Source: an uncultured Muribaculaceae bacterium (GTDB lineage Bacteria; Bacteroidota; Bacteroidia; Bacteroidales; Muribaculaceae). From it: a stretch of DNA of 64,000 bases. Shown piece after piece: positions 46,234-55,489 of the stretch (its first letter is position 1; each line of letters begins with the position of its first letter). The notes beneath the pieces were generated by a model. The model was not told the DNA's origin, did not search any database, and was given only the letters and a program-made list of their open reading frames with translations. The translations under genes were made by a program, and so were the position numbers. The stretch lies in NCBI GenBank assembly GCA_944321875.1, contig CALUMX010000001.1, forward strand, positions 1-64,000, read 5' to 3'.

Positions 46234-47664
46234 TTATTTCTCAAAAGCGAATTTCCAGTTATCGTTGGTCGTGCGCGACGCCTTCATGATAGCCTTCAGT
46301 TCCTTCACCTTCTCCGGGAAAAGATGAGCCACATCGGTCAACTCGCCCGGGTCGGCATTCAGGTTGTAAAGCTCATAAGTTTCCTTTTCCGGCTTGTTGA
46401 CGTTGAGATGCACCAGTTTCCAGCGGTCCTTGATGACAGCCTGCTTGCCGCCCTCCTCGTGAAATTCAAAATAAAGGCTGTCGTGACGCTTCTGCTTGCC
46501 TTTGCCCGTAAGCGTCGGCAAGTAAGAGATACCGTCTGTTCCTTCCGGCAACTTGGCTCCCGTCAGCTCGCAGACAGTCGGCATGAAATCCCAGAACGTC
46601 GATTCATGGAACGACACGGAACCCGGAGCGATGACGCCGTTCCAATTAACGATGAACGGCGTACGGATACCACCTTCATAAAGGTCGCGTTTCGTACCTC
46701 TGTACGGACCGTTACTGTCAAAATAGCGGGGGTCGTGACCACCCTCATGGTGCGTACCGTTGTCGGACGTAAAAATGATAATCGTATTGTCGATGATACC
46801 CTTCTTCTCCAGCATCTGAACTACACGGCGCACATCACGGTCCAACCGTGTCACCATAGCGGCAAACGTAGCACGGGGTTTCTCCTGTGGCGTGTAGCCT
46901 TTTCCTTTCGGATAAGGCACTTCCTCAAACTTGCCGTCGTAGTCGAACAGCTCATTATCGGGCACAATCAGGTCGGCATGCGGAATCGTCGGTGTCAGAT
47001 AGAGGAAGAATGGACTTCCGGCCGTACGGTCGATAAACTCAAGAGCCTTTTCCATAATCAGGTCGTGGGAATACACCTTCTTGTTGAGCATGACCGGCTC
47101 GTTGTTCTCAAACAGCTGTGTCGGATAATAGCGGTGAGCGTTGGCCTGACCAAGATAGCCGAAGAAGTAGTCAAAACCCTGATTGTTGGGATGTCCCTCT
47201 CCTGACGGGCCACCCAATCCCCATTTTCCCACACATGCCGTCACATAGTCGCGCGTCTGAAGCACCTCGCCGAGCGTCACTTCCTCCGATGCGAGATTCA
47301 AATCGTAGGGACGGCCGTCTGCTGCCGTATATCCCTTGTTGCCGCGTATATAGGAATGTCCGGTGTGCTTGCCTGTAAGCAATACGCAACGCGAAGGCGC
47401 GCTGACGGTCGAACCGCTGTAATGCTGCGTAAAAATCATACCGTTGCGTGCCAGCGAGTCGATGGCTGGTGTATGGATGCGTTCCTGTCCGTAGCATCCC
47501 AGGTCGCCGATACCGAGGTCATCGGCCATGATAAACACGATGTTAGGGCGGACAGCCTGGCTCTTCTTTCCGCCGTCAGTTGGTTTTGCCGCACAAGCAA
47601 GTACCGACGAAACAGCAACCGTGCCCGTAACAAGCATGGTGCGATTGATATTCAAATGTCTCAT
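46234..47664 (-). CDS. Serine-type S1 sulfatase
   Basis: The protein has 476 residues. The N-terminal hydrophobic signal may end at a lipobox-like VLAC (Cys24). The metal-binding start IVFIMADDLGIGDLGCYG and the formylglycine motif SAPSR (88-92) are present, with Ser88 as the residue that an anaerobic maturase would convert. Further motifs are GKWGLGG and IIFTSDNGTHHEGG. It removes a sulfate ester, from host or plant glycans or small molecules, outside the cytoplasm. It lies 47 nt after the PaaK-like gene on the same strand, with no clear promoter between, so it could be cotranscribed with the lipid cluster. Confidence 0.9.
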   Translation of the reverse strand: MRHLNINRTMLVTGTVAVSSVLACAAKPTDGGKKSQAVRPNIVFIMADDLGIGDLGCYGQERIHTPAIDSLARNGMIFTQHYSGSTVSAPSRCVLLTGKHTGHSYIRGNKGYTAADGRPYDLNLASEEVTLGEVLQTRDYVTACVGKWGLGGPSGEGHPNNQGFDYFFGYLGQANAHRYYPTQLFENNEPVMLNKKVYSHDLIMEKALEFIDRTAGSPFFLYLTPTIPHADLIVPDNELFDYDGKFEEVPYPKGKGYTPQEKPRATFAAMVTRLDRDVRRVVQMLEKKGIIDNTIIIFTSDNGTHHEGGHDPRYFDSNGPYRGTKRDLYEGGIRTPFIVNWNGVIAPGSVSFHESTFWDFMPTVCELTGAKLPEGTDGISYLPTLTGKGKQKRHDSLYFEFHEEGGKQAVIKDRWKLVHLNVNKPEKETYELYNLNADPGELTDVAHLFPEKVKELKAIMKASRTTNDNWKFAFEK

Positions 47665-47711
47665 TATTTGTATGTTAGGTTTGTAATCGAACAGTAAAAA
47701 CAGCCTGAAAG

Positions 47712-49010
47712 TCAGCGCAAGTCGATAAACTTGATGGCCTTGCGGCTCATGGCCGGCATCTGAATCTTGGCGATATAGTCAGGCGATTCAAACTTGATGG
47801 AAGGAGCGACGCGCACCTTCGAGCGGAACATATCCTTGATTTCCTTCGCCAATGCGTCACTTGCCTCCTCCGTACCGACGCGCACCAGTATCTCATCCGT
47901 ACCGATGTCGTTGGTATAGACCTCAATGACATAGTTGCGTATCTTCACCATGTGGTCAAGAATATCAAACAGCGCCGGCGGATAGAGCGTCGTACCCTTG
48001 TACTTTATCATCTGTCCTTTTCTTCCCAGAATGGAACTGAGCCGTACCGTGTTGCGTCCGCAGGCACACGGCTCACTGTAATGGTAGCAGATGTCGCCGG
48101 TCTTAAAGCGCAGGAGCGGCATTCCCTCCACGCCGAGTGTCGTGACGGTCACCTCTCCGGCCTCGCCTTCCGCAACAGGAAGGTTGTTGTCGTCGAGAAA
48201 CTCTACGATAATCAGCTCGGGCTGCAAGTGGCCGCCGCAGAAGTGGCCGCATTCCGTAAACGACGACTGCATCTCGGTCGAGGCATAGGTGGAATGCATC
48301 TGCAACGCGGGCCATTTCTCATGAATACGCCGGCCCAGGGTGTTCAATTCAAAAGTGCCGGGCTGACGGAGCGCCTCACCGATACAGATACACTTCTGCA
48401 TACTGCAGGCGTTATGGTCAATGCCGTTTTTCTCGGCAAAGTCAATCAATTTCAGCAGGAAAGAAGGGACAACCATGCCGCAGGTAGGATGGATGCGCCT
48501 CACCGTATCCCACTGCAGTTCCGGGATGCCGTTACCCACACGCGCCACTCCCATACCCAACTCGCGCGCTCCAAGGAAATAAGCCAGACCGGCCATGAAG
48601 CGGCGGTCGATGGTCGTCATCAACTGAAGCACGTCGTCGGCCGTACAGCCGGCCGTTGTATAGGAGAGAAACTCGTTATAGGCCAGCCGGTCGAGGTCGC
48701 CGTCGGTCAGCACAAACGTCACGGGGTCACCCAGCGTTCCGGACGTGGTCACATAATCGATGATTTTATTCTTCGGTACGCAGATAAAATCCTTGTTGTG
48801 CGTCTGCAGGTCGGTCTTCGTCGTTACGGGAAGACGCTGCAGGTCGTCGATGGTGCGGATAGTGGAGATGTCGATGCCGTTCTCCTCAAACATCCTCTGG
48901 TAAAACCGCGAATGCGCTTTCAGATAGGCCAGCGTCTCTGCAAGCCGCTGCTCCTGGTAATGCCTGATTTCCTCAGGCGAACGGAATTGTATATCAGGAT
49001 TTCTTTCCAT
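47712..49010 (-). CDS. PaaK-like adenylate-forming enzyme
   Basis: The protein has 432 residues, the length of phenylacetate-CoA ligases. The AMP-binding P-loop is TTSGTLGDPVTFVL, followed by ASTEMQSSF, the Cys-rich EPCACGRN and the hinge SSILGRKGQMIKYKGTTLYPP. It probably activates a carboxylic acid as its adenylate for transfer to CoA or a carrier protein. It overlaps the C45-family gene by 17 nt at the end of a five-gene cluster, so its acid substrate may start or cap the product made by that cluster (inference). A stand-alone phenylacetate pathway is not present. Confidence 0.85.
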   Translation of the reverse strand: MERNPDIQFRSPEEIRHYQEQRLAETLAYLKAHSRFYQRMFEENGIDISTIRTIDDLQRLPVTTKTDLQTHNKDFICVPKNKIIDYVTTSGTLGDPVTFVLTDGDLDRLAYNEFLSYTTAGCTADDVLQLMTTIDRRFMAGLAYFLGARELGMGVARVGNGIPELQWDTVRRIHPTCGMVVPSFLLKLIDFAEKNGIDHNACSMQKCICIGEALRQPGTFELNTLGRRIHEKWPALQMHSTYASTEMQSSFTECGHFCGGHLQPELIIVEFLDDNNLPVAEGEAGEVTVTTLGVEGMPLLRFKTGDICYHYSEPCACGRNTVRLSSILGRKGQMIKYKGTTLYPPALFDILDHMVKIRNYVIEVYTNDIGTDEILVRVGTEEASDALAKEIKDMFRSKVRVAPSIKFESPDYIAKIQMPAMSRKAIKFIDLR

Positions 49011-50649
49011 GTTTTCTCAGTTTTTTCTCCAATGAGGTTCTGACCTCCGCCTTCGGCAACGGAAAGTCAAGCGCTTTCCGCCAGTAGCGGCAGGCCTCTG
49101 TTTTATTTCCCAAAGATAGGCAATAATTGCCAATCAGCTCATAGACATAGTAGAAAGATGGGTTGGAAGCCAGAAATTGACTGATTGTTTCCGGTTCAAC
49201 TTTTCTGCGGGCCGCCGTTGCCATCTCTATTCCGGCTTTCAAGCTGCGATACACCAGCAGGTTCTGATAGTCTTTGCTGCTGAGGAAAGCATCGGCAGGA
49301 AGAGCAGCCTCCGGCTCCGACAACGCTCCAAAAAAATCCTTCTCCCGGGCAAAAATCCGCTTCAGGTCGTAGCAGAGATACTTGCCGCACTGCCACGGCG
49401 GTGCAGATACCCACATGAACAGGTCCTCCGGCCGGAAAATAACGCTGTGATGGGCTATCAGCTGATTGATGGCGGCTTCGTTGGTCATGCCCAGCTTCTT
49501 GCCGTCGATACCGTTACGGTCGCGCAGAATGGCGGCGGCACGCAAGGCATCAACCGGACCGGCGTCGAGCAGCTGACGCAACCGGTGCAACCGGTAGACG
49601 CTGTCAGACGTTGCCATGTTCCGGCGGTTATGGCGGTCGCGACGGAATGCCTCGCTTTGAAAATGGTTGGTGGAAAGCAGGCAATCGTCTGCTATTTCGC
49701 ACAATGCCATCCGACGGGGCGATTTCTCAATGACAACGGCGGCTCCATCGGCAGCGGAACCCACCAGAATGGATTCCGACACAAACGTGCGACGGCGACG
49801 GGCAATGGCCACAGCTTCCTCTATCGTTGAAGCATATTGCAGTATCTCGCGTGTCAGCAGGGAGATGGGCGTAGCTGCCGACAGGGGTAATGCCGACTTG
49901 GCGGCGTTGATAGTCACCGTGAGTCCTTTCTCGTTCATTCCGGAAAGCACACCGACCATACCCGGCCAGCTGACGGAGGCAAACCGCCATCCCTTTTCCG
50001 GAAAGACAAACTGCACTATCTTATTGCGGGCAAAATCATCACCCGCCCAGAAATCAAAATTGCGTCCCACAATCAATTTGCCGTCAGCCGAGCGATGACC
50101 GCGACAGGCAAACGAACTGCAACCGACCATCATATAGTCCTGCAGGGCATGGCCGATGTCGTGCGCCGAATGGTAGTTGAGCTGACGCTTGTAAGCCGAG
50201 CCGATAACGTTCCAGTCGTCGGAGCAAAAACGCGACAGACCATAGATTTCGTTGCGGTACTCCTCCGCCACATTGGCTCCGAGATTACGGTTGTAGAACA
50301 AAATGAAGCAACGGAGAAACCGCAGATAACGATTGGAAGGAACAAGCCGCCGGATTTGCTCGACAAACACTTTTTCCTGATAATAGAGCAGGTCCTCCGT
50401 CAGCTTGCCGATGGCAAAGCCACGGTCAAAGTCGCCACCCGCCACTGTCAGTTCCCAAAGCCCCGACTCATCGTGACGGAGCGTATTACCCCGATAGACG
50501 CGCGTACCACCTCTGACGGTAACCGGCTCGCCGCCGTCGTCAAAGGCGTGGCGCGGCACCAAACGGTTGCGGCGTCTCTGCAAAACAACAGGGACGGCCA
50601 CCACAAGCACCGCGGCAATTATCAGCAATATGAACGCGAAAACCGACAT
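48994..50649 (-). CDS. C45-family autoproteolytic acyltransferase/hydrolase with N-terminal membrane anchor
   Basis: The protein has 551 residues. One N-terminal transmembrane helix (MSVFAFILLIIAAVLVVAVP) is followed by an Ntn-hydrolase domain. The expected self-cleavage point is Gly-Cys in VGCSSFACRG, followed by GKLIVGRNFDFW and GVLSGMNEKGLTVTINA. The C-terminal 120 residues are helical, possibly TPR-like. Family relatives include isopenicillin N acyltransferase and conjugated-bile-acid-type hydrolases. In this cluster it could form or break an amide or ester bond to a fatty chain (inference). It starts 7 nt after the oxidoreductase stop and overlaps the PaaK-like gene. Confidence 0.82.
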   Translation of the reverse strand: MSVFAFILLIIAAVLVVAVPVVLQRRRNRLVPRHAFDDGGEPVTVRGGTRVYRGNTLRHDESGLWELTVAGGDFDRGFAIGKLTEDLLYYQEKVFVEQIRRLVPSNRYLRFLRCFILFYNRNLGANVAEEYRNEIYGLSRFCSDDWNVIGSAYKRQLNYHSAHDIGHALQDYMMVGCSSFACRGHRSADGKLIVGRNFDFWAGDDFARNKIVQFVFPEKGWRFASVSWPGMVGVLSGMNEKGLTVTINAAKSALPLSAATPISLLTREILQYASTIEEAVAIARRRRTFVSESILVGSAADGAAVVIEKSPRRMALCEIADDCLLSTNHFQSEAFRRDRHNRRNMATSDSVYRLHRLRQLLDAGPVDALRAAAILRDRNGIDGKKLGMTNEAAINQLIAHHSVIFRPEDLFMWVSAPPWQCGKYLCYDLKRIFAREKDFFGALSEPEAALPADAFLSSKDYQNLLVYRSLKAGIEMATAARRKVEPETISQFLASNPSFYYVYELIGNYCLSLGNKTEACRYWRKALDFPLPKAEVRTSLEKKLRKHGKKS

Positions 50650-50656
50650 GTGTCTA

Positions 50657-52147
50657 TCAGTAATTTCCTATTTTCTTAGCCAAATAATCCATTCCCAAAA
50701 ATTCGGCGCAGGTGATGACCGACGTGAGTGTCACGCCGAGTGCGCCGTGTACGTTGATATTCTGTCCCGTAAAATAAAGATTCTGCAACTTCGTGCGGGG
50801 CGAGAGCAGGCAAGTCATCGGCGAATGGTAATCTTTCAGAATGCCGTAGGCTGAACCGTCGATGGTACCCGTATAGTCACGGTAGCTGAGCGGAGAATTG
50901 GAATAGATATACTCTACTTTGTCGCTCCAATCAAAACCGTGTCTCTTCATCAATGCCAGCAACTCGGCGATTTTCCGCTCCTTAAAAGCCTTGTAAGCCT
51001 CACCTCTGCGCTCCGGCAGCGTGTCGGACCATTCCGAAAGCTCGTCGATATACATCGGAGTAATAACCGAAATCACATTGGCAAAGCGCTCATCGTCCGA
51101 CATCGGCTGCATCGAAATCAGGCAGCAGTCAATCGGACCGTCGTGACGGACATACCATACGCTCTCACGCTCGTGAATATATTCGTTGCGGTTGACATAG
51201 GGACAGGCGCCGGGTTTCATCAGCAGATACATGGTGAAGAGTCCGTAGCTGTTCTCGAGCGAGCGGATGCGGGTATGAAAGGCTTTCTTGATAACCTTAT
51301 TCTTGTCGAGCAACTCAAGCGTCAGTTGCGGGTGCATATTGGAAATGACGTGCTTGGCTCCGATGCGCTCGCCGCCCCTGAGCTGTACACCCGTCACCCG
51401 GTCACCATCGACCATAATGCGCTCCACCTCACTGTCACACCGCACCGTACCGCCGTTTTTCCTGATTTCATCAACCAGCGAGGTGGCGATGTGCATGCTG
51501 CCGTCGATGCAGCGGTAGGCTCCCTCCATGTAGGAATAGCTAATCATCGCATGCTCATAGAAGGTAGATTTGTCGTACACGCCGCCATAGAGAACGGAGT
51601 TGGCAGCCAACACATTGCGCAAACGCTCATCGGCTATGAGCGAGTCGATGACTCCTGATGCCGACATTCCGAAATAGCTGAGAGCACCGGGATTGGAGAC
51701 ATAACCTTTCTTGAAATTGTCGACACTGATGGAATGCCCCACCTCGCTCAACCGCGCGACGTAACGGCGCAAATTGCCGCTCTCGGCAGGAAACTGGCGG
51801 CTCAGTGTCTCGATGAAGGCTTCCTCACCCATCGCATAGTCGTAGACACCGCCGGCATAGTGAATGCGGTCGAACGCCTCCTCATCGAGTTTCTTCAGAC
51901 GCAGGCGGTCCATAATGCCGAAATAGCTGAAACACTGATGAAGCACCTGTCCGCTGCCGAGACTGCCGATATAGTGCATGCCGGTGTCGAGTTTGTAGCC
52001 GTGGCGCACGTAGCTTTGCAGACAACCGCCCACCTGACGGTTTTTCTCCACGACACAGACGTTAAAGCCTTCCTTGCTCAGCATTACGGCCGTCTCCAGC
52101 CCTCCCAGGCCGCTGCCTATCACGATTATGTCAAATTCATTCATCAT
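50657..52147 (-). CDS. Phytoene-desaturase-like FAD-dependent oxidoreductase
   Basis: The protein has 496 residues. The N-terminal dinucleotide-binding motif is IIVIGSGLGGLETAVMLSKEG with EKNRQVGGCLQSY. The C-terminal FAD motif is NLYFTGQNINVHGALGVTLT. These place it with carotenoid desaturases/isomerases and retinol saturases. A substrate with conjugated or isolated double bonds is likely. It overlaps the upstream fusion gene by 4 nt. In pigment clusters such enzymes adjust polyene chains, which suits the proposed aryl-polyene-like role (inference). Confidence 0.85.
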   Translation of the reverse strand: MMNEFDIIVIGSGLGGLETAVMLSKEGFNVCVVEKNRQVGGCLQSYVRHGYKLDTGMHYIGSLGSGQVLHQCFSYFGIMDRLRLKKLDEEAFDRIHYAGGVYDYAMGEEAFIETLSRQFPAESGNLRRYVARLSEVGHSISVDNFKKGYVSNPGALSYFGMSASGVIDSLIADERLRNVLAANSVLYGGVYDKSTFYEHAMISYSYMEGAYRCIDGSMHIATSLVDEIRKNGGTVRCDSEVERIMVDGDRVTGVQLRGGERIGAKHVISNMHPQLTLELLDKNKVIKKAFHTRIRSLENSYGLFTMYLLMKPGACPYVNRNEYIHERESVWYVRHDGPIDCCLISMQPMSDDERFANVISVITPMYIDELSEWSDTLPERRGEAYKAFKERKIAELLALMKRHGFDWSDKVEYIYSNSPLSYRDYTGTIDGSAYGILKDYHSPMTCLLSPRTKLQNLYFTGQNINVHGALGVTLTSVITCAEFLGMDYLAKKIGNY

Positions 52148-54918
52148 TCTTCCTTTTTAAGTACATAGACGGCATTGGCCGTAATGCGGCTGTCACCGCC
52201 CGGCACGTCCTCCAGCCGCATTCCCAGAGAGGATGCCACTGACTGCAGGTGCGGGCGTGACGTATAGTTGAGTTTTCCCTTTGTCTTGTTGAAAAGGCAG
52301 ACGCGTGTCGACAGAATTTCCGTCAGCACGGTCAGGCGGTGTTTCTTCCGTTCGGCGGCATTGCTGTCGCGCACCACAATCATTCCTCCCGGATTCAGCC
52401 GGGCAGCACAGCGGGCAAGGAGGTCTTCCTGCTCTTTGTCGCCAAGATAGTGAAGCACGTCGCTGATAATGAACGCATCGGAAAGCGGCAGTTCACAACG
52501 GCTTACGTCGGCACACACGAAATGCAGATTGTCGGGGCGGTGCCATCCATGAGCGGCAATGTCGATTTTCCGGCGGTCATAGTCGATACCTGTCACCTGG
52601 CGCTCTGCCGAAGTCATGGCCAGCAAGCGGCAGAGCATACCCATGCCGCAACCGATGTCGGTCAGCACGCCGCCGGCAGGCAGCAAGCGGTCAAACAGCC
52701 GATAATGATGCTCCAAACGGAATTTCACCTTCACATACCATTCCACGATTGGACCTTTGTAGATATAATGATGCAGGAATGCGCTCACTACGTTGGGATT
52801 GTCGGCCGACTGCATCGAGGAGCAAAGGCGGTCATACTCGCGGCGCATCAGCGCGCCTATCCGCTTCGTGCGCTCCTGATAGGTCGCACCGTAAGTCTTA
52901 TCGTCAGCCGGAATCAGCGGCAGAACCCTCACCGCCATAAGTCCGCGATGCACATAGCCGGGCTGCTGCTTCGGGATGATATGCCCGTTGCCATAGAAAA
53001 GCATCGGCAACAGGTCGGCATTCAGCTCCTCTGCCAGATAGAACGCTCCCTTGTGAAACCGCCGGATTCTTCCGTCGGTGCTGCGCGTTCCCTCCGGGAA
53101 AATACCCACTGAATAACCTTCTGCCATTTTCCGCTTCAGATAATCCATGTTTTTCTCATACCCGTCGGCCACACACACGAAACCCGCATAACGGATAACC
53201 GCACCGAATACGGGTGAGTTCCACACCCAGCGGTTCGTGACAATCAGCAGTTTCGGGAAAAGGGCAATCATAATCAGAATATCGACAAACGACTGATGGT
53301 TGGCAATGACAACCGCCGGCTTTGTCGGCAGGCAACCCTCATCGAACAGTTTCTTCTTCCTCACAAAGAAAGCCGACCAAAGCAGGAAACGGCAGGTGTA
53401 GTGCATCAAACCGCAGGTCAACGCCTGTTTCCTGCTTTGCCGTAAAGGCAAAATCAGCAGGAAAGGCAGAACGACGTGAAGGACGATACAGCCAAGAAGA
53501 AAAACGTTGTAGGTAAGAAACGTCTGAAGGAAACCGGCCAGCGTGTAAGGGCGCAGACCGCGGGAAGCAGGCCGCGAGATAAAAATATCGAACAACAAAG
53601 GTACGACGGAATAAGCCGTAGCCAGTTGGGCGGCATAAGTCAGGAAAGCAAGGGAGAAAATTTCGAAAAGAGAGGATTTCGGAAACAGCACCATTGCCAT
53701 TCCGGCCACCATCACGAGGGCTGAATAATACATGACAACTCCATGAAGCCGGTAGCCCTGAATTCCCCGACGGAAGCACCACAACTGCCGCGCTACCGAC
53801 AAGCCGCCCGCCAGTCCTCCTAATCCCATCGCGGCAATGGTCAGCATCTCCACCGTACGGCCATAGACTGTACCGCCATAGCTTTCCAACGCTCCGACAG
53901 ACAGCATTCCCACCTGTATGGGCAAAGATGAGAGAAAAGCCAGTTCGAAACGGCCGAAAACAGCCCATTGCAGGAGTAGAAACACCAACGCCACAATTCC
54001 TCCATCCGACTCCCAGAAAGGATTTCCTACCGCATGAAACCGACAGGAGGAAAAATCAAAACTTACGGAAAAAGCAATGACGGCAAGCATCGAAACCGCC
54101 GTCAGCAACACACTGTAGAATCCCAACTGCCACGCCAGGGCACGCACCAGATTGCGCGGAAAAATCCAGAAGACGCGGAGCAAAACGAGCAGCGTATTGA
54201 GCACACTGATGCGCGTGAAGTCACGCATCGGCCGGAAATGCGACACACGTTCCTCCTGCGGCGGATAATAGACGCGGATGGGGATGCTTCTCACCTCCAC
54301 GCCACCCCAGGCGGCAAAGACAAGGGCTTCCAGCTCAAATTCATATTTGGCCGTGTACCAGAAACGGTCCACGTTCATTTTCTTCAAGGGATACAACCGA
54401 TAGCCCGACTGCGTGTCGGGAAGGGCAATGCCCGTCTCCAGCCGGTACCAGAAATTGGAAAATTTATTGGCAAAGGTGTTCTTTCCCGGCATATTCTCAC
54501 TCTCGATGTTGCGCGCACCGACATAAAGTGCATCGGGATTCTGCTCTGCGGCCTCGATAAACAGCGGTAAGTCGGAAGGATAGTGTTGCCCGTCGGAATC
54601 GATGGTGATGGCCACCCGGTAACCTGACTTTTTCGCCTGTGAAAGTCCGTTTTTCAATGCGGAACCTTTGCCCTTGTTGCGTTCATGGCGGATAACCCTC
54701 ACCGAAGGGAAATTTCTCAACACTTCCTCAGTGCGGTCGGTCGAACCGTCGTTCACGACAATCACATCGGAAGCGTATTCCAACACCTCCGCCACCACGT
54801 CGCCGAGCGTCTTGTCGTTGTTGTAGGTCGGAATAATGACCACTCCACCCAACTTACGCATCCGCTCCGGCCACGACAGTTCCATGCGATTACCGTCAGC
54901 CTTCATTTCACAACTCAT
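52144..54918 (-). CDS. Fusion of GT2 glycosyltransferase, LPLAT acyltransferase and SAM methyltransferase
   Basis: The protein has 924 residues. Residues about 24-250 are a GT2 domain (VVIIPTYNNDKTLGDVV, the acidic motif TIDSDGQH). Residues about 255-500 are a polytopic membrane region. Residues about 510-715 are an LPLAT acyltransferase, with NHQSFVD as the HX4D motif and FPEGTRS. Residues about 770-924 are a class I methyltransferase (LTDIGCGMGMLCRLL). One chain could thus glycosylate, acylate and methylate a lipid head group at the inner membrane. It overlaps the dehydratase gene by 11 nt and the oxidoreductase gene by 4 nt. GT2-acyltransferase fusions are known in aryl-polyene loci; the added methyltransferase is less usual. 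Confidence 0.87.
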   Translation of the reverse strand: MSCEMKADGNRMELSWPERMRKLGGVVIIPTYNNDKTLGDVVAEVLEYASDVIVVNDGSTDRTEEVLRNFPSVRVIRHERNKGKGSALKNGLSQAKKSGYRVAITIDSDGQHYPSDLPLFIEAAEQNPDALYVGARNIESENMPGKNTFANKFSNFWYRLETGIALPDTQSGYRLYPLKKMNVDRFWYTAKYEFELEALVFAAWGGVEVRSIPIRVYYPPQEERVSHFRPMRDFTRISVLNTLLVLLRVFWIFPRNLVRALAWQLGFYSVLLTAVSMLAVIAFSVSFDFSSCRFHAVGNPFWESDGGIVALVFLLLQWAVFGRFELAFLSSLPIQVGMLSVGALESYGGTVYGRTVEMLTIAAMGLGGLAGGLSVARQLWCFRRGIQGYRLHGVVMYYSALVMVAGMAMVLFPKSSLFEIFSLAFLTYAAQLATAYSVVPLLFDIFISRPASRGLRPYTLAGFLQTFLTYNVFLLGCIVLHVVLPFLLILPLRQSRKQALTCGLMHYTCRFLLWSAFFVRKKKLFDEGCLPTKPAVVIANHQSFVDILIMIALFPKLLIVTNRWVWNSPVFGAVIRYAGFVCVADGYEKNMDYLKRKMAEGYSVGIFPEGTRSTDGRIRRFHKGAFYLAEELNADLLPMLFYGNGHIIPKQQPGYVHRGLMAVRVLPLIPADDKTYGATYQERTKRIGALMRREYDRLCSSMQSADNPNVVSAFLHHYIYKGPIVEWYVKVKFRLEHHYRLFDRLLPAGGVLTDIGCGMGMLCRLLAMTSAERQVTGIDYDRRKIDIAAHGWHRPDNLHFVCADVSRCELPLSDAFIISDVLHYLGDKEQEDLLARCAARLNPGGMIVVRDSNAAERKKHRLTVLTEILSTRVCLFNKTKGKLNYTSRPHLQSVASSLGMRLEDVPGGDSRITANAVYVLKKEE

Positions 54919-55261
54919 CCATTTCTGCCTTCATCTTCACACAAGTACGGCCGCCACACATACCCACCGCCTTAACCGTACGGCCATCGACATCGATTTC
55001 CAGCTCCACTACATCGGACAGCGACGGAGTGACCATTGCCAGAAACTTACACGATGACACTTTCCCATATTTCAGGTTACAACCAAGATACCGTTCTACC
55101 AGTTCCCGGATGATAAGCATCGTACATACCCCCGGCAATACAGGAGTACCGGGAAAATGTCCCTTGAACACATCATGGGCATAATTAATTCTGACAGAGG
55201 CTTTCACAGAGCCGCTTTCCGTCTCAAAACGTTCGGTAGAATACAATTGGTCGATTAGCAT
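54908..55261 (-). CDS. 3-hydroxyacyl-ACP dehydratase (FabZ/ApeI-like hotdog protein)
   Basis: The protein has 117 residues from the ATG at 55261. A longer frame exists, but its first 40 codons read through the promoter repeat and are not coding. The hotdog motif HDVFKGHFPGTPVLPGVCTM carries the catalytic His and the FPG turn. It would remove water from a 3-hydroxyacyl carrier during chain building. It is the first gene of the packed lipid cluster and has a full promoter 35 nt upstream. No ketosynthase or carrier protein is in view; these may lie beyond the right edge. Confidence 0.85.
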   Translation of the reverse strand: MLIDQLYSTERFETESGSVKASVRINYAHDVFKGHFPGTPVLPGVCTMLIIRELVERYLGCNLKYGKVSSCKFLAMVTPSLSDVVELEIDVDGRTVKAVGMCGGRTCVKMKAEMDEL

Positions 55262-55295
55262 AACAATTCCGCACTTCTGATAAAAGGCATTTTTG

Positions 55296-55327
55296 CAAAG
55301 ATAGTGAAAGGCGAGAGTAAAGGCAAA
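55296..55327 (-). promoter_or_regulatory. Repeat-borne promoter upstream of the lipid cluster (copy 4)
   Basis: On the minus strand, TTTG (55324-55327), a 20-nt spacer and TATCTTTG (55296-55303). The spacer keeps CTCGCCTTTCAC but differs from the dnaX copies in its first half. It is 34 nt before the dehydratase start. Confidence 0.75.
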
Positions 55328-55370
55328 TGAGAACAAAGTTTTCAAATTTGACTGTACCAAGCCGCATCCT

Positions 55371-55486
55371 ATCTTATACAAAGATAGTGAAAGTCGCGCG
55401 CAGAAAAAAGCAAGTTTACTTGCATATTTCAGCTGAGCTGCATCCTATCTTATCTAAAAATAGTGAAAGTCGAGAGCAAAGACAGC
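55371..55486 (-). repeat. Two decayed copies of the promoter repeat
   Basis: The conserved segment CATCCTATCTTAT introduces CAAAGATAGTGAAAGTCG at 55379 and TAAAAATAGTGAAAGTCG at 55455. With copy 4 at 55296 they are spaced 83 and 76 nt. The copy at 55379 keeps the -7 box but has lost the -33 TTTG; the copy at 55455 has lost both. They look like relics of tandem duplication. Confidence 0.7.
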
Positions 55487-55489
55487 AAC

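Noticed and set aside
54908-55381. Longer 157-residue version of the dehydratase
   Set aside because: The extra 40 residues are a reading of the promoter repeat; the same peptide-like stretch would appear at every repeat copy. The hotdog fold starts at the internal Met.
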